NCBI GenBank assembly: GCA_963930655.1
Contig: OZ005606.1
Coordinates: 20,252,001 to 20,316,000 of the forward strand
Direction: 5' to 3'
DNA: 64,000 nt
DNA from: Myrica gale
Lineage: Eukaryota; Streptophyta; Magnoliopsida; Fagales; Myricaceae
Numbering within the stretch: position 1 is the first letter of the stretch; each line of letters begins with the position of its first letter. A program made the position numbers and the translations under genes. Under the pieces are notes generated by a model. It was not told where the DNA came from. It was given only the letters and a program-made list of their open reading frames with translations, and searched no databases. Below, piece by piece: positions 24,613 through 35,840 of the stretch.

Positions 24613-25565
24613 TGTTGTGTTGCCTTGTCACCGAAAGTTGGATCCTGGATGTCTTAGTCAAGAAAGATCAGTATGAGATAATGTTTTTATAATGTTCTCG
24701 AGTGAATAGAAGTTTCGAGCATATTTTTTGCTTTTGATTTTTGTTTCATATTAGTTTGGTGTGATTGTTCCTTCTCTCTTGGATGAAAGAAAGAGAAGGA
24801 AAGCCATTTTTTTCCCTTTTCTTCTGTTTTCCAAGTTCAAAACTCAGAGCTCAGAGTCTCAAATGGGGTGAGCGTCTCTGTCTCTCTGTCCCTCTTATGT
24901 ATAGAATGCAGTAAGACTCGAGTATGAGTGGAATTTCACATGCCTGTGAGCCTTGGACTTGGAGAATGGGGTTCAATAAAAAACCTGCCCTGCCTTATAA
25001 GCTTGGATTAAACATTTTTGTAAAGAAGGAACAAACATGAAAAAAATTATGCTTATTGATTTTGTAAGATGTATTTTTAGCAAGGAAATTGATTTCACCA
25101 CTGAAATAAGTTGGCACTAAAGATCAAAATTGTTTTAGTGTGAGAGAAATTAATCGAAGTTTACACAGGATGCTCATTTTGTTACAGCTACCGCGTGGTC
25201 TCTGCTTTTGAAAAGGTTACATAATTTCACATGATCACATGCACGACATCCAATCCGGCTATAGTTACATATACCTATTATTTTATCAGACAAGCGTACA
25301 ATAATCAGCCATGATTCAGGCCTCATACTATGCCAAGATTTCGAATGATTTTATTCGCATAATCATAGACATATATATGCTTCTCATTTTCCCCAATTAT
25401 GTTGTCTCCTCTTCCTCTTTGTTTCCATTTGGCCCTTTTAGGAGAAACAAAGGACAAACTAAACGCATGGGAGTATGATTGTACTACAAGCTTGCTATAG
25501 AAATCATTTCCGGACGCGATGTTTTTTTTTGGTGTCGGCGTCCATCTCTTTCATTGTCTGATGGA
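24613..25565. other. PMEI 3' region and intergenic DNA
   Basis: Includes the PMEI 3' UTR; an AATAAA occurs near 24975 but is far from the stop, so the cleavage site is not set. No other gene seen. The last eight bases (CTGATGGA, 25558-25565) are the duplication of the next element. Confidence 0.5.
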
Positions 25566-27127
25566 CAGTGGCGGAGCCAGAAACCCAATTAATGAGGGGC
25601 AAACTTTTTAAAGAAAAATGACAAAAATTTTTTTTACTTCTTAATGCAAAAAAAGTCTTAAGAGTATAAATAAAAAAAATTAAGGACTAAAAACACTAAA
25701 AATATTGAAATACATGTACCGTACTATTTGCTGATACTGAGAGGTGACATTAAAGATTAAATTCTTGTTGTTCAAGACACCAATAGAGCACCAACTAATC
25801 ACACAAACAAAAGTATTTATATATATATATTCTTTGTAAAATAAAACACATAAATGAAATAAAATATTTTCAGCAATATAACTTTTTACTTCCATAAATG
25901 AAATACTTATTTTTGTTGCTAGAAAGGATGTGTCTTATGCTCAATAAGTCCTGCTGAATTTGTTGGGATATGTAAAAAGAAAACATGACACATAAATGAG
26001 AAAAATAAACAATTACTGTATTTCTATTATTCTTGAAAGAAACAATAGCAAAATGAAGCATATTGCAAAAATAAGCCAAATTATCCAAAGTTAAAAAAAA
26101 ATCCAGGTTCCAATGGCATAAAAATACTTCTCACCCTTGCTATAGTTTTTTTTAGTGTGACAGTACTATTGAACACGGACTTCTCAAGAGTGGAATCTCT
26201 ATCAACAATAAAATAACCCGAAATTGCAAGGAGGAAATACATACTTGGTAAATGATAATAGAAAAAAAATTTGGACAAAAAGTTCAATTTTAACATCCAA
26301 ATAACTATTCTACTTCCCTTACAAAATGAGAAAACAGAAAAATCGTACTTCAAAGTGCCCATTACCTGACTAAATTAATGGCTAAAATTTTGAAGAAATA
26401 GATTTATAACTTGATCCAAACGTCACAAATTACAATGGAAAAGAAGTTCCACCTTTAGAGAAAGACAATTAAAAACAAGTTAATCTAATGGGCTATGAAA
26501 AATCAGACCTAAACAAACAAAAGATAGATGAAAATGAGTCTTACTTCAACTTTGGATTTTCATAAATTGTGGAGAAGTCAGACATGTAAAATTAGATGAT
26601 GATAGTGACAATAAAATGATATAACCAATGATTCTTTAGTAAGTAAGATGGACACGCAGCACACTTGAATAATTGAATTATCACTTATCCAACAAGACCA
26701 CACCACCCCCTTTCTCAGTATTTGCGATATCCAAATTCTCAACCAAGTCCAACATAAAAGGCAAAAGAACAAAAAAAAAGCAGTACTAGAATAGTGAAAA
26801 CATTTATTTCAATGATTACAACACACAACGATTATCAAGACTCAGGAGAAGTATATGAAATATTCGTCGCAAAATTCACGATAACGTTGAGAAGTTAATG
26901 TAGGATTTCAAGTTTTGACATAAATAAATATTTCTCTGCTTATTCTTTTAATTTGATTTTGAACTGCTTGGGTTTTAAGGGGGGCGGGCTGATTAATAAT
27001 CTAGGCAGGCAAGGGGGGCAAACCTAATAAAAATAAATAAAAAATAAAAAAATACATGTAGAAAAAACTTTTGGGGGGAGCCAACCGGGGCAATGGCCCC
27101 GGTTCGCCCCCCCTCCCTCCGCCTGTG
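25566..27127. mobile_element. Non-autonomous hAT-type transposon (Tip100-like ends)
   Basis: 1562 bp bounded by a perfect 8-bp direct repeat CTGATGGA (25558-25565 and 27128-27135). The left end reads CAGTGGCGGAGCCAG; the right end read inverted is CACAGGCGGAGGGAG, so the terminal inverted repeats share the GGCGGAG core. An 8-bp duplication and CA-G-GGCGGA ends fit plant hAT elements. The interior is AT-rich with no transposase domain. A related, more decayed copy lies at 5694-6894. Confidence 0.85.
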
Positions 27128-27135
27128 CTGATGGA

Positions 27136-27636
27136 GGTATGCGGCGTACCATATTCAGCATTCGAATATAAGGAAAAATTCATGGCCAGCTACGTACTTC
27201 TTAGTCTAATGTTCAAGAAGTAGAACAAATTTGTAAGATTATATGACCAACGAATTTTTAAGGGAAGCTTAATTTGGTCATATGCATAGGCCTTGAGAGG
27301 TGTTCCAAGGGCTAAGATCAACAAAAGGTGCCTGCTCACAAAGGATTATGATGAGAGGGTTGCGCGCGGTGAATGTGTCTCCATATTGCTCCTTCACAAG
27401 TTGAAGGCATACAAAGAGATTTGTGGACATGGCACGTGGAACGCGATCGGAAAGAAGCTAAACGCATGTATATATATATATATATATATATATAGCGACG
27501 AAGCTTGGATTAGAGGTTAGAGGGGTCAGTTCACAAAAATCAAGTTGGGGGCTAAAATGTAATGTCTACAAAATATATATATATATGTATAGTTAAGAAA
27601 ATAATATTTATGCGACAGGGAAAAAAAATCCTTTTG
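27136..27636. other. Short intergenic stretch with an AT microsatellite
   Basis: No gene seen. A (TA)n run lies at 27469-27494 and a shorter one near 27573-27586. Confidence 0.5.
27469..27494. repeat. (TA)n microsatellite
   Basis: Thirteen TA dinucleotides in a row. Confidence 0.9.
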
Positions 27637-27757
27637 ATATTTGGGATACTCATGGGTAGGACTGTCCAAAAAATCGGCCGGACCGGACTGAAACCGGACC
27701 GGTTTGGCCGGTCCGACCGGTTTTTTGGATAGCCCTACCCATGAGTACCCCAAATAT
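27637..27757. repeat. Palindrome made of a MITE end plus its flank
   Basis: Arms of about 48 bases. The left arm runs from host DNA (atatttgggatactcatggg) into the element end TAGGACTGTCCAAAAAA. The right arm, inside the element, is the inverse: TTTTTTGGATAGCCCTA followed by cccatgagtaccccaaatat. So target DNA outside the element is copied, inverted, inside it. Confidence 0.85.
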
Positions 27758-28024
27758 GGAAAACTGAAATCGGACCGGAGTATATCATTTTAAATCGGTC
27801 CTTACCGGTAAAAAAAATATAAAAAATATAAAAAAAACTCAAAAAAGGCCTAAAAAATGCTAAGAGGCCCAGCCCAAAAAAGGCCTAAAATGACATGGCC
27901 CAAACCGGCCAACCCGGACCGGACCGAACCGGTTCTATTAGAATGACCGGTCCGATATGCTCACTTCACAAAATGTCTAATTTGGCCGGCTGGATTGGAC
28001 CGAACCGGTCAATGGACAACCCTA
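27657..28024. mobile_element. hAT MITE, copy 1 of the CCGGACCGG family
   Basis: 368 bp with ends TAGGACTGTCC and GGACAACCCTA (inverted) and a perfect 8-bp duplication CTCATGGG at 27649-27656 and 28025-28032. The interior is dense in CCGGACCGG and GGCCCAAAA-like words and has no coding capacity. It shares ends and interior with 34061-34456. It contains the extra palindrome described separately. Confidence 0.88.
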
Positions 28025-28032
28025 CTCATGGG

Positions 28033-30367
28033 TTAGTTTCATCTTTGTCGATATCTCTAATTCCACGTGAAATGGAAGAAGAGAGAATGAGTAAATATAA
28101 ATGAGTGTAAAGAGCCAGATCTTGTATTGAAACCTAATTAATGGTTTAAACTAAACTTGATAATGGCGGGAAATAACTTTAAAAACAATCTACTAGTCTT
28201 TTATAGAAAAAGAAATAAAGAAATCATTATTTTTGTAGGCAGCTAGGCGCCATGTGAGATAGCTCATGTAGTTTTTTTAGGTAATTTGAGGAAAGAGGGC
28301 TGCGGATGCGACCCCAGATTTGGCTCTCTAAAACATGTTGATCTCAGAGACATCTTGGATGACTGGAAAGACATGTAGCAGGTCCTATATATGTATATGA
28401 TCTTCAAGCGCAATATTCACATGGAACGTCTCAGTCAGCTGACTAACCAATAATTCGTCCTGCAGGTAAGAGTATCAGTGGGAGAGAGAGATGAACCCAA
28501 GCATGCAAGAAAGGACTAGGCAAATCTTATCAACCCAAGAACGAGGCGTCAATGTTTCAGACACTCGGGAATCACACATAATTTTAACCGGTAAAAAACA
28601 CAGTGTGAGGGCGGTTGGGCCATGGCGTCTTGCTTAAGTTTTGGATTTAGCTAAGCGGATGGAAGCTGCATGTGAAATAAGAAACGACTAGAACCTGAAG
28701 CAGGGTGACATAATCGGACAGGCGAAGGACACACGAGACTTCTATTCATGCCTCGAAACACCTCGCTTTGGAGTCACGGGTGCAAACTTATAATTTGCTG
28801 CCCTGAAGTTAAATCTATGGGTCCCCATATATCATATGAAACTCTTTCCTCACGAATAGCAACAGATGGTGAGTTTATATACATATATATCCTATCAGTC
28901 CTTCTATACACCGTCATTTATCCTCTCACTCCAATAATATGCGAGTAGGATATATAAGGAATAATCATCAAGGTAAAGTTGTTATTTTTATCGAAGTTTG
29001 GTCTATTTGAAACTTTTGGGTAAGATATTTTTTGGTTTGGGTATGTTTTCTAGTTAGTGAGACAATAATTCATCATCTATAACATATAATATTGGGTACA
29101 TTCACCACCAACTCTGAAAACCAAAGTGAATATGATTGGATTAAATTAATATATATACTCAAATAATCAATTACATTTGTGGTCATAACTATTTTACACT
29201 CACACGTGTAAACTGACCAAGTTTAATCCTCAGCCATAAACTAAGAGCTAGCTAGCATGCCCTGCAGGGTGTAAAATTAGGAGTCTTTGCAATGTACTTC
29301 GTTGACCACACGTACTGATCTTCTCGTAGATATCAATCACAAAATTTATTCTTCCCTTTTCTTTTATTTTTTATGTACAATTATGATCATTACTTCTGTA
29401 TATTTAAAAACAACTTCAATATTATACGTGCGCATTAAGAGAGAATTTCTTCAATCTTCAACTTGCTATTAATTACTTTCCTCTGCATATATATGCTTGA
29501 AGACTAACCAAAATATCTATCCCGAGTCACATATTAATCACTAGAATATTGTATAATTTGTGGAAACAATTTTCAGAAACGTTATAAAGGAATAGGATAA
29601 ACAAAGTACTTGATATATTGAATCACTTAGACGTGATAAAGTCAAAGTCTTGAGACTTGCATCCTCCACGATCAGAAAGAGACATTTTACCAGGGCCATG
29701 TGTCCTACATTATAAGTCGATCCTAATGTATATATACTATTCGAAGAAGTTTGTCACCTTGACAATAATTGTTTTATTTATGTCATCTTGATGGCATTTT
29801 CCTAAATTCTGTCTGGATTATTCATATTTTATATTCTAAACTACAAATTTTGAAACATTTCACTCTTGAAGTACCGATTATTGTCACATTTCACTATAGA
29901 TATATAATTTTCTTTAGACGAAATTCAACTCGAAAGAAGCTAGATAAAACGTGCATGGTTCTTTTTTTGTCCAATTCTTAGTTCAATTTAATGAAAAGCA
30001 TATATCTAGGTTGTAATGTGATAGTAATCGGTAATTCAAGGATGAAATGTCTTAAAATTTACTAATTTATGGTGCAAATGGTGAATGAGCATATGGTTCA
30101 AGGGTGAAAACTTATTTAACCGCCTAGAAAAAAAAATTATATTTAACCCCCTTTTTTTAACAAGACTCAGCAATTAGGAAAAAAAAATTGAATATAAGAG
30201 ATGATTAATCGCAAGCCTCAACAATTAGAGGCTTGTGATTCATAAATTCTTTCAAGCCGCAACAATAAGAAACAAAGTTGAATATAAAATAGAAGAATCA
30301 CAAGCGAGATCCGCAAGTCCCTATAAAGATGATTGGAATGCTTGATGTAAATAATGACAACACTAAT
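28033..30367. other. Intergenic DNA without recognised genes
   Basis: AT-rich. No domain, RNA gene or element edge was identified over 2.3 kb. Confidence 0.45.
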
Positions 30368-30545
30368 TAGGGTTGTTCAGAAATGTGCCGAAAGTGACCG
30401 AGCCGACCAAAAGAAACTGAAATCAACTGGGCTAGGCCAATTTTGGGAAGGCCGAGTTTAGTTCTAAGCCCAAAAAATCACCTAATCAACCAGTCTTCAG
30501 TGCTCAGTTTCTAGGCCCCGATGGACCGAGACTGAACCAAGGGTA
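30368..30545. mobile_element. Possible hAT element end
   Basis: Begins TAGGGTTGTTCAG and continues with repeated 'gaccgag' and 'aggcc' words, like the subterminal DNA of the hAT family elsewhere in the window. A matching right end was not found, so it is a fragment or the call is wrong. Confidence 0.35.
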
Positions 30546-30842
30546 TGTTCGTTTTCATCATTTTTTCAGGATTCTAAGTATATTCACAATTCTACCACCG
30601 AACATATTCAGAATTCAAACACAAAAACCAAAACATTTTACACAATTTCCAACAACTTTTTAATTTTTTATTCAACATAAATTTTCTCTCTCTATTCTTT
30701 TTCACATAACTCCAATACTTTTTTATTAAAAAATTACATCAAATCATTTCTCTCTCCACTTTACACAAACACCAATAAAATACTATTCAACATAAAAATT
30801 CACAACTTCTCTAAAATCCTACATTTTTTCTCAAAACGAACA
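30546..30842. repeat. MITE with TGTTCGTTTT inverted ends
   Basis: About 297 bp starting TGTTCGTTTT and ending AAAACGAACA, exact inverse over ten bases. The AT-rich interior has 'ctctctctattctttttcac', which links it to the AAAATTTT MITE family. Confidence 0.55.
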
Positions 30843-31620
30843 TCACCCAAATCTATCCCAACCCTTCCCAACATAAAAAATAACTCTCCTGCCCCCATAA
30901 AATCGACCCTGAGCTTCCCTCTCCACACCCCTTTGCTATTAGTTTTTTTTTTCCTTCCTCCACTCAGCCGCCGAGCCTCTCTTTCCTTTTCTCTTAGCCG
31001 TTGTGCCTCTCTTCTCTCTCTCTATGATAGCCGCCGCCGCCGCCGCCGCTCTCCTTTCTCTCTTGGTCACAAACTTGGCATTGGTACTCTCTCTCATATA
31101 CGCTTACTATTTCTCTTTGGCGATTCTGGTTCTTGGTTGCTTAGATGGTTGGGTTTAGATTGTTATGATTAGAGGTTTGGTTGTTGCGATTGGAGAAATT
31201 TTATTTTGCTTTCATTGCAGGTCAGTGATTGAACCGACCGAAGGCGTCGAGGGTCGACTTCAGTTGCCCTATGAGAGTCTTGGCTCGATGGTCGGCCTTT
31301 CATTTCAAGAAACTGACTTTCTTGGTTCGGTGGTTAGCGAGAGCTCTAAACAGAAACAAGAGGGTTTGTTTTCATCCCTACCACTGATCAACCTTATCTC
31401 ACAGAATATATAATTCTCAAGTCGATGACAATCAATCTTTCGCCATACTTGAACATACGAAAGGGTAATATTGACGTGTCAGCATGCTCATTTGTAGATC
31501 CATGTCACATTGTCTTCTTTCACACCATCAATGAGCTTTCGGCATTTACAAGTTCAAAATATCATCTACCTATTGGACTTTCGTCGTAGCAAACCATTGA
31601 ACATTTTTTAAGCACACAAG
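30843..31620. other. Gene-leader-like pyrimidine-rich DNA, no supported gene
   Basis: 30930-31070 is CT-rich with a (GCC)n run (31029-31050), as in many plant 5' UTRs. An intron-like end TTTCATTGCAG lies just before 31210. The downstream frame has no recognisable protein. Possibly host DNA captured by a transposon. Confidence 0.35.
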
Positions 31621-31870
31621 CACTACAACAAATTTCACTTTTTGGGGACAGATTTTAATTTCCGTCCCGAAAAAAAATGAAAGCATTGTTTTTGGGACTG
31701 AAATTCAGACGGTCCCAAAAACATTTTTTTTGCAACAATTTTTTTTTATTATTCTGGACCGACGAATCCGCCCCCAAATTTTACATTTTTGGGAGGGAAA
31801 TGAACCGTAACAAAAAATATTGACAGCATTTTTGGAACCTAATTTTCCCATCCAAAAAAAAAAGACATTT
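31621..31870. mobile_element. CACTA transposon 5' end
   Basis: Starts CACTACAACAAATTTCAC and carries repeated, inverted words of the TTTTGGGAC/GTCCC type in the first 200 bases. This is the typical subterminal layout of plant CACTA elements. No matching right terminus (TGTAGTG) was found downstream, so the extent is unknown. Confidence 0.5.
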
Positions 31871-34060
31871 TATTATTTTGTAATTTCGTTCGAACATGAT
31901 TTCAGGATCGTCCTAATGAATATTGGACGTGGGGATTACGAACAGACCGATATCGAACAGTTTATAACGTTTTAAATCGGTCATTCTAACACGTTCGAAC
32001 GTTCTTTGTATTATATCACACTCCCGACCCTCATTTCCTCACACTTTCGCAAACTCTCCTCACCAAAATTCTTTCAATCTTATCCTCACCAAAAAACTAT
32101 AAAGAACAAAATACTCAACAAGTTACAAGCTACAATTGATTACTAAAACGAACCAAACAAAATATTCTCCCCCAATATTGTGCTGCAACGGCGACTGAGA
32201 GTGAAAGAGGAGCTGAGCATGGTTGAGGGAGAGAGAAGCGCGACAAAGAGGGTGAGGGGCGTGGCTGATTTCTGGGGCTCACGACGTGGAGGAAAAGGGG
32301 GTGAGGGCTGGGGAAAAGGGGGCTCGCGGCAGGGAGGGAAGGGGGGGGGGGGGGGGGTGGGGGGCGTGCGGGCTGGGGAAAAAGAAGAAGGGGTGGGGTT
32401 TTTTGAAGGGAACAAAAAGTGACCTGGGGTGGGTTTTTTTTTAAGGGAATGAAAGTGAAAAGTGACCTGGGGTGGGGTTTTTTTTGAAGGGAACGAAAAG
32501 TTCTGTTCTTTTGTCGTTAACTAAAGTGTCTTGATTAAAGTTTATTTATATATATATATCGGAACCGGAAAATTTCGGTATTTCGCTGGAATTTTTGGTT
32601 TCGATTCCGGTTCCGTTTTTTTCTCAAAAATAGAATCCTATTCCGGTACCGGTAATAGCCGGAACCGGTACCGGAACGCCCGAACCGGTACCGGAACCAG
32701 ATATTCCGGTATGAACCGGAAAAAATGCACAACCTTAAATTCATGGTAGCCAGGTCCTTGACTTGCCAGAATCGGAGACGGATACGGATCGGAGTTCCGT
32801 GATGGTCGGGCTGGATGACGAGCCATATATTGGCACCTCTGTCACAGCCAGAACCTGTGAGTCTGTGACCTCATGGACACATGGGCCCATCCACTGGGCC
32901 CTCGATGAAGGTTTTAAGTCTGGGCTTAGGTTACTATAAAATTAAAGGAGATCATATTGTTCCTGTAGCGACTCAAGTTGTGTGGTATTTAGAAAAAAAA
33001 AAAAGACTCAAGTTGTGTGGGTAGACATGTCCTTTAGTACTTTGGGCAAGTATTTAAGCTAGAGAATTGCCGTAAGGGTCTGTCTTCCTGGTGGCGCATT
33101 TGGGAGGAGGGAGGTGATGCGGACAGAAAACTTTTTGCAATGGTATTTCACCATCTCCCCAGTACGTTTTGGGGTGGGCTCTCTGAAAATTGATTGTCTT
33201 GCGGCCTGATGCATATTTTGGGCTGCCTAATATAAGAGCTGCCACTTCATTCCAATGGCTCGCCTGTTCGAAGCGATTGGAAACTGGCCCAAAGCTGGTA
33301 GTTAAGGCAGGACGATAAGATCATAAGAATGTACATACACGTTTATCTATTTTAAACCGAGAATACAATATTGGGACAAATGGAAAATTTTATCCTCATA
33401 ATTTTTTATTTAAAATAATTCAATTTTATGTATAAAAGATTTTTTAAATACAAGTTAATATTTCTTCTTCTTCTTTTTTTGCTTTTAATTACAATGGGTT
33501 CGTTCATCCAATAGACATATATACTAATTATTTTTGCAAGAATATCAGAACTACGTTCGGAGATGAGGGACGTACATGTAGGGAGGCTAGAGGGGGCATG
33601 GGCATACTCCACATGACCCATAACATGTTGCTGCCACATGACCCTTCAGTTATATTTCTTTATTTGCGAATATAATTACCAATTATTAGTCGACATTTAA
33701 ATTCGCTTAACCAAAGTCGCTTAATAGTGACACATTTTTCATTGGAGAGATATGACTGTGTTACTTATTTGTGGTCTGTATTTGGACACAAAGGATCGTT
33801 TTGGGACAAATAGTTAACTCTAAGGACTCTTAAAAAAAAACTAAAGGATCAAATTGAAAAAAGTTAAACCATAAGGACTAGGAGATTAATTAAGCCTAAT
33901 ATTTAAAGACTTCCCAATGTCCGTCAATCATGAGGTTTCAAAATTTTCTCTATCTTTTGGTCAATCCATCTGGGAAAAAAGAAAAATAGAAAACCAAAAA
34001 AACGAAAAACGAAATGAAATAGAATGGAATGGGAAATCAACCGGCCTCGGCTTGTCAGAG
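31871..34060. other. Intergenic DNA with simple and tandem repeats
   Basis: No gene recognised. A G-run lies at about 32339-32363. 32390-32505 has about three copies of a unit near 'agtgacctggggtggggttt'. 33660-33895 is related to 38885-39120 (shared 'cgcttaata', then acac and ttttycattrg), an old dispersed repeat. TGTCAGAG at 34053-34060 is a target duplication of the next element. Confidence 0.45.
32558..32738. mobile_element. hAT-like fragment rich in CCGGAACCGG
   Basis: Dense in ggaaccgg and ccggtaccgg words, ending AAAAAATGCACAACCTTAA. Inverted, this resembles the TAGGGCTGTGCA end of the hAT at 46390. The other end is not visible. Confidence 0.4.
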
Positions 34061-34456
34061 TAGGGTTATCCAAAATACCGACCGGACCGGCCAACTCGGA
34101 CCGGTTTTGGGCGAAACCGGTTGACTTTTTTGAAACCGGGTTGACCGGACCGGTGTATTCCGGTCCGGTTCCGGGTTACCCTCATGAAAAACCGGGACCG
34201 GACCGGAGTATACCTCTCCAAACCGGCCCAAAATATCACGGCCCAACCCCAAAAACGGCCCAAAATGGCATGACCCAACCCAAAATCGGCCCAAAATTGC
34301 ATGGCCCAAACCGACCTAAATCGGCCCAGACCGGACCGGACAAACTAGGGACCGAACCGGACCGCATCGGTCATATGTCCGGTCCAGTCTATATACTCTA
34401 CAAAATGACCGGTTTGGCCGGCCAAACCGGCCCGGACCGAAACTTGGACAACCCTA
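34061..34456. mobile_element. hAT MITE, copy 2 of the CCGGACCGG family
   Basis: 396 bp, ends TAGGGTTATCC and GGACAACCCTA. Flanked by TGTCAGAG (34053-34060) and TGCCAGAG (34457-34464), an 8-bp duplication with one change. The interior holds repeated CGGCCCAAAAT words and an internal hairpin near 34150-34215. It shares layout with 27657-28024 but lacks the inverted flank copy. The long open frame across it is a by-product of its GC-rich repeats. Confidence 0.85.
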
Positions 34457-34464
34457 TGCCAGAG

Positions 34465-34764
34465 CATGCATATAGCGATAATGTTGGAGTACATCATAAA
34501 TTGGCGTTACTTAATTTAAGGCCCATTGTGATAGTAATGGGTTTTCTTGTGGGGTCTGAACTTCTATTCCCGTTTCTCATGAGGCTCGCTCTGTATTCCC
34601 ACTTCTAACGTCAACTTTTTTAATTTCTCAGAACTTATTTCCACACAGACTTGCTTGAAGGTATGACGTCCTAGTTTGCCTGAACTTCAGAAGTGCCTTA
34701 ATTTGTGACCACAAGGAGTCGAAATCACTACGATATAAATAGTCACTGGAACTCAGATGGTATA

Positions 34765-34811
<47 letters not shown>

Positions 34812-35650
34812 TCTGTCTCTCTTTTACCTGTTATATATGCATACTTTCTGGAAATCACTATGATGACTTGTCTTGGATGCAATGACGTAGCATATGACTG
34901 GGCATGTGACGTGGCATTTGTGGGGCCATAGGTCACGTGACGTCATTTGATTGGTGTTGACGTGTCTATTTTTGCCACGTCAGTATTTACCGTTAGTATT
35001 TCAAACGATACATCAACGGAGGGGCATATTATAACCTTGAAATTTACCTCAGGGGTATGAAAATAACTTCGTTTACCTCAGGGTCATATCTGCAATTCGC
35101 GCATACCACAAAGGTATTAGATGCATTTAAGCCTAAATTATATCTAACACACATGTAAATGAACTTTATACTTGGCTTGTGTTTGCTTCAATGTAAAAAT
35201 TTAAGAAAATAGGAAAATATTCGATGTAAATTTAAGAAAGTAAGGAAAATAAAAGAAAATAACCAAAATTTCATTGTTTAGCAGAGACCTATAAAATCAT
35301 CCTGCAAATGTCTTTTTGGTATTTTTTAGTATGGGAATCATCTGAATAGGAGAGAGGGTGAGAGAAGGGATTAATCCCATCGTATGGGATGAGAGATGCT
35401 AGCTAGAGCATGTGAAGAGCGAACGTGTTGCAAGGATGTAGGTTACGACTCGGAGAACATGTTGGAGATCAATGCGAGAACATATCAATTCCTGACAAGC
35501 TATTGGCCTACGTCGCCTAAAGGACTCGAACTATTCTCTCCAACTCTGTTATTAATTCTCTTAGCTTTCTTGATTGAGTATGATTGAAAATGCAACCCCA
35601 ATATATGGTTATATACAGCAACGAATATGATATTTGATAAGACTTATGTT
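34465..35650. other. Intergenic DNA with AT microsatellite
   Basis: (TA)n at 34767-34809. 34980-35110 contains dispersed-repeat phrases ('cctcaggggtatg') like those at 8150-8290 and 44500-44640. No gene supported. Confidence 0.45.
34767..34809. repeat. (TA)n microsatellite
   Basis: Uninterrupted TA repeat of about 43 bases. Confidence 0.92.
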
Positions 35651-35840
35651 GTGTTTCTGTTGTAAAATTTTAGTGTTGTTAAAATTTTAAGAATTGGGTT
35701 TAGTGAAAAAGTGAAGAGAGGTAATTTTTTATATTTTTTTGTAGTAAATAGTAATGATTTGATGGGGAGAGAGATTATATTGCGATATTTAATTGTGTTA
35801 AAATTTTAGAGGAGATAAAATTTTGGTACACAAACGCACC
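35651..35840. repeat. AAAATTTT-type palindromic MITE
   Basis: Starts GTGTTTCTGTTGTAAAATTTTA and ends AAAATTTTGGTACACAAACGCACC. The core includes 'gtgaaaaagtgaagagagg', the inverse of the pyrimidine core of other copies. Confidence 0.6.

Noticed and set aside
32143..32422. Proline-rich and glycine-rich frames on both strands
   Set aside because: Produced by a G-run and tandem GGGGT-type repeats; low complexity only.
34024..34608. 194-codon open frame
   Set aside because: Coincides with a hAT MITE bounded by an 8-bp duplication; compositional artefact.
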